Shown here in pieces: positions 63,003 to 64,000 of a stretch of 64,000 nucleotides of DNA; position 1 is the first letter of the stretch; each line of letters begins with the position of its first letter. The notes under the pieces were generated by a model. It was not told the DNA's origin. It ran no database searches and worked only from the letters and a program-made list of their open reading frames with translations. The translations under genes and the position numbers were made by a program. The stretch spans positions 1,116,001 to 1,180,000 of the forward strand of contig NZ_JALPRS010000001.1 of the NCBI RefSeq assembly GCF_023630255.1. Direction: 5' to 3'. Source of the stretch: Pontibacter deserti (GTDB lineage Bacteria > Bacteroidota > Bacteroidia > Cytophagales > Hymenobacteraceae).

Positions 63003-63086
63003 TAATGATTAATGGATAATGAGTAATGACTAATTATAGTTTATAGTTAAGCCATTACTCATTACTCATTACTAATTATTCATTAA
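63003..63086. repeat. Inverted TAATGAGTAATG word repeat between gatB and alaS
   Basis: The left arm at 63003-63039 and the right arm at 63053-63086 share the core TAATGAGTAATGA in inverted orientation, each with internal repetition. The right arm runs across the alaS stop codon, so the last four codons of alaS (LMNN) are part of it. Confidence 0.65.
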
Positions 63087-64000
63087 AGATTTTACAAGTT
63101 CTACTGCTTTGCCCGGTACAGCCTGTAAGCCTGCAGTATCCTTACCGCCGGCAGTTGCATAGAATGGCTGACCACCGCCACCTCCTTTGATTTCTTTGGC
63201 AAGTTCGCGTACCATCTGGCTGGCGTTCAGGTTCTTTTCAGCTACCAGGTTATCCGAAAGCATTACAGCAATTTGTGGTTTACCGTCAATTTCAGCTGCC
63301 AGTACCAATATAAGGTTATCTACCACCTGGCGCATATCGAAAGCCAGCTTTTTCAGGTGATCGGCATTGCTCACTTCTACCTGCTCGGCTACAAGGCTAA
63401 CGCCGTTTAGCTGCTGTGCTTTTTGTGCCAGCGTATCTTTCAGGCCGCTCAGTTGTTTCAGCTCAAATTGCTCGAGTTGCTTTTGCAGGGCTTTGTTCTC
63501 GTCCTGTAGTTTCTGCACGACTCCCGATACATTGCTTTGCGTGTTCAGCACTTCACGTACAGCGTGTAGCTCGTCTAACTGTGCCTGTACAAAGTCTTCG
63601 GCAATTTTAGCAGTAACGGCTTCAATACGACGAACACCGGCAGCTACAGAGCTTTCAGATACAATTTTAAAGTAACCGATCTCGCCGGTGTTGTACACGT
63701 GCGTTCCACCGCAAAGCTCTACTGAGTGCTCTCTGTCAAAAGCGATCACGCGAACAAATTCGCCATACTTCTCGCCGAAAAGGGCAGTTGCTCCCATTTC
63801 TTTGGCTTCGGCAATTGGCACGTTACGCTGTTCTTCCAATGGTATACTTTGGCGCACACGCTCGTTCACGATATGCTCTATCTCACGAATCTGTGCATCT
63901 TCTACCTTAGCAAAGTGCGAGAAGTCGAAACGCAGAACTTTTTCGTTTACCAATGAGCCTTTCTGCTGCACGTGCTCACCTAAAACTTTACGTAAAGCGG
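63072..64000 (-). CDS. alaS: Alanyl-tRNA synthetase, C-terminal part only
   Basis: About 309 residues, truncated at the right window edge. The frame stays open to 64000, with ALRKVLGEHVQQKGSL visible before the first internal start. FDFSHFAKV, VELCGGTHVYNTGEIGYFKI (zinc Cys/His of the editing domain), SSVAAGVRRIEAV, a coiled coil, and the C-Ala domain with GGGGQPFYATAGG are present. It charges tRNA-Ala and clears mischarged Ser/Gly-tRNA. Confidence 0.97.
   Translation of the reverse strand, partial: ALRKVLGEHVQQKGSLVNEKVLRFDFSHFAKVEDAQIREIEHIVNERVRQSIPLEEQRNVPIAEAKEMGATALFGEKYGEFVRVIAFDREHSVELCGGTHVYNTGEIGYFKIVSESSVAAGVRRIEAVTAKIAEDFVQAQLDELHAVREVLNTQSNVSGVVQKLQDENKALQKQLEQFELKQLSGLKDTLAQKAQQLNGVSLVAEQVEVSNADHLKKLAFDMRQVVDNLILVLAAEIDGKPQIAVMLSDNLVAEKNLNASQMVRELAKEIKGGGGGQPFYATAGGKDTAGLQAVPGKAVELVKSLMNN

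Overview
The window looks like a chromosomal segment of a Bacteroidota bacterium, most likely order Cytophagales, family Hymenobacteraceae (Pontibacter-like). This is inferred from sequence character, not from a database search. Supporting signs: a very large secreted protein ending in a type IX secretion sorting domain; Bacteroidota-type -7 promoter elements (TAnnTTTG) ahead of several genes; mostly weak or absent Shine-Dalgarno sites; an Omp85 lipoprotein; a fused alpha/beta 2-oxoacid dehydrogenase E1; and moderate G+C with many dispersed palindromic intergenic repeats. I see no rRNA, CRISPR array, insertion sequence, prophage or plasmid origin. The content is mainly housekeeping genes with a few accessory islands.

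Layout. 1-7.1 kb: truncated Pmp3-type lipoprotein, a CbpA-like DnaJ with a small partner, TruC pseudouridine synthase, small hypotheticals, a degenerate GIY-YIG protein, a CDF metal exporter, a lipoprotein MsrA, a holin-like membrane protein and a small zinc ribbon. 7.3-15.5 kb: TPR protein, gyrA, SDR oxidoreductase, an AT-rich orphan secreted protein, a membrane metal-dependent hydrolase and a GNAT-like protein. 15.6-15.8 kb: two identical tRNA-Thr(TGT) genes. 15.9-25.5 kb: DUF349 protein, YqgE, pdxH, DUF1015, maf, RlmI-type and RsmF-type methyltransferases, MutT and a small beta-barrel. 25.7-31.8 kb: accessory VOC and DUF2625 genes, then an apparent operon sdaAB-tolC-adaptor-gpsA. 32-41 kb: kynA, a COG2509 flavoprotein, a CoA-binding protein, an SDR, and a YbbP/YbbA ABC transporter divergent from a TesA-like esterase. 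41-47 kb: ECF sigma factor, a single-pass membrane protein and an outer-membrane barrel in one operon, then an RNA 2'-O-methyltransferase divergent from an Omp85/TamA-like protein. 47.4-53.8 kb: a 2130-residue protein with eight DUF11 repeats. 53.8-64 kb: E1 fusion, hemF-PAP2, ribE, pcm, a thioesterase followed by a protein resembling DNA polymerase III psi / uracil-DNA glycosylase, a TlpA-like thioredoxin, gatB and the 3' part of alaS.

Most genes are independent metabolic or translation units. Themes that recur are envelope biogenesis (Omp85, TolC, T9SS cargo, YbbAP), protein and nucleotide repair (MsrA, Pcm, MutT, Maf), and RNA modification (TruC, RlmI, RsmF, SpoU). The most unusual points are the psi-like protein at 59687-60307, the GyrA quinolone-position alanine, the ECF sigma operon with an unusually strong ribosome binding site, a 26-bp palindrome upstream of the giant secreted protein, a 24-bp perfect hairpin at 22.8 kb, and several families of dispersed inverted repeats.
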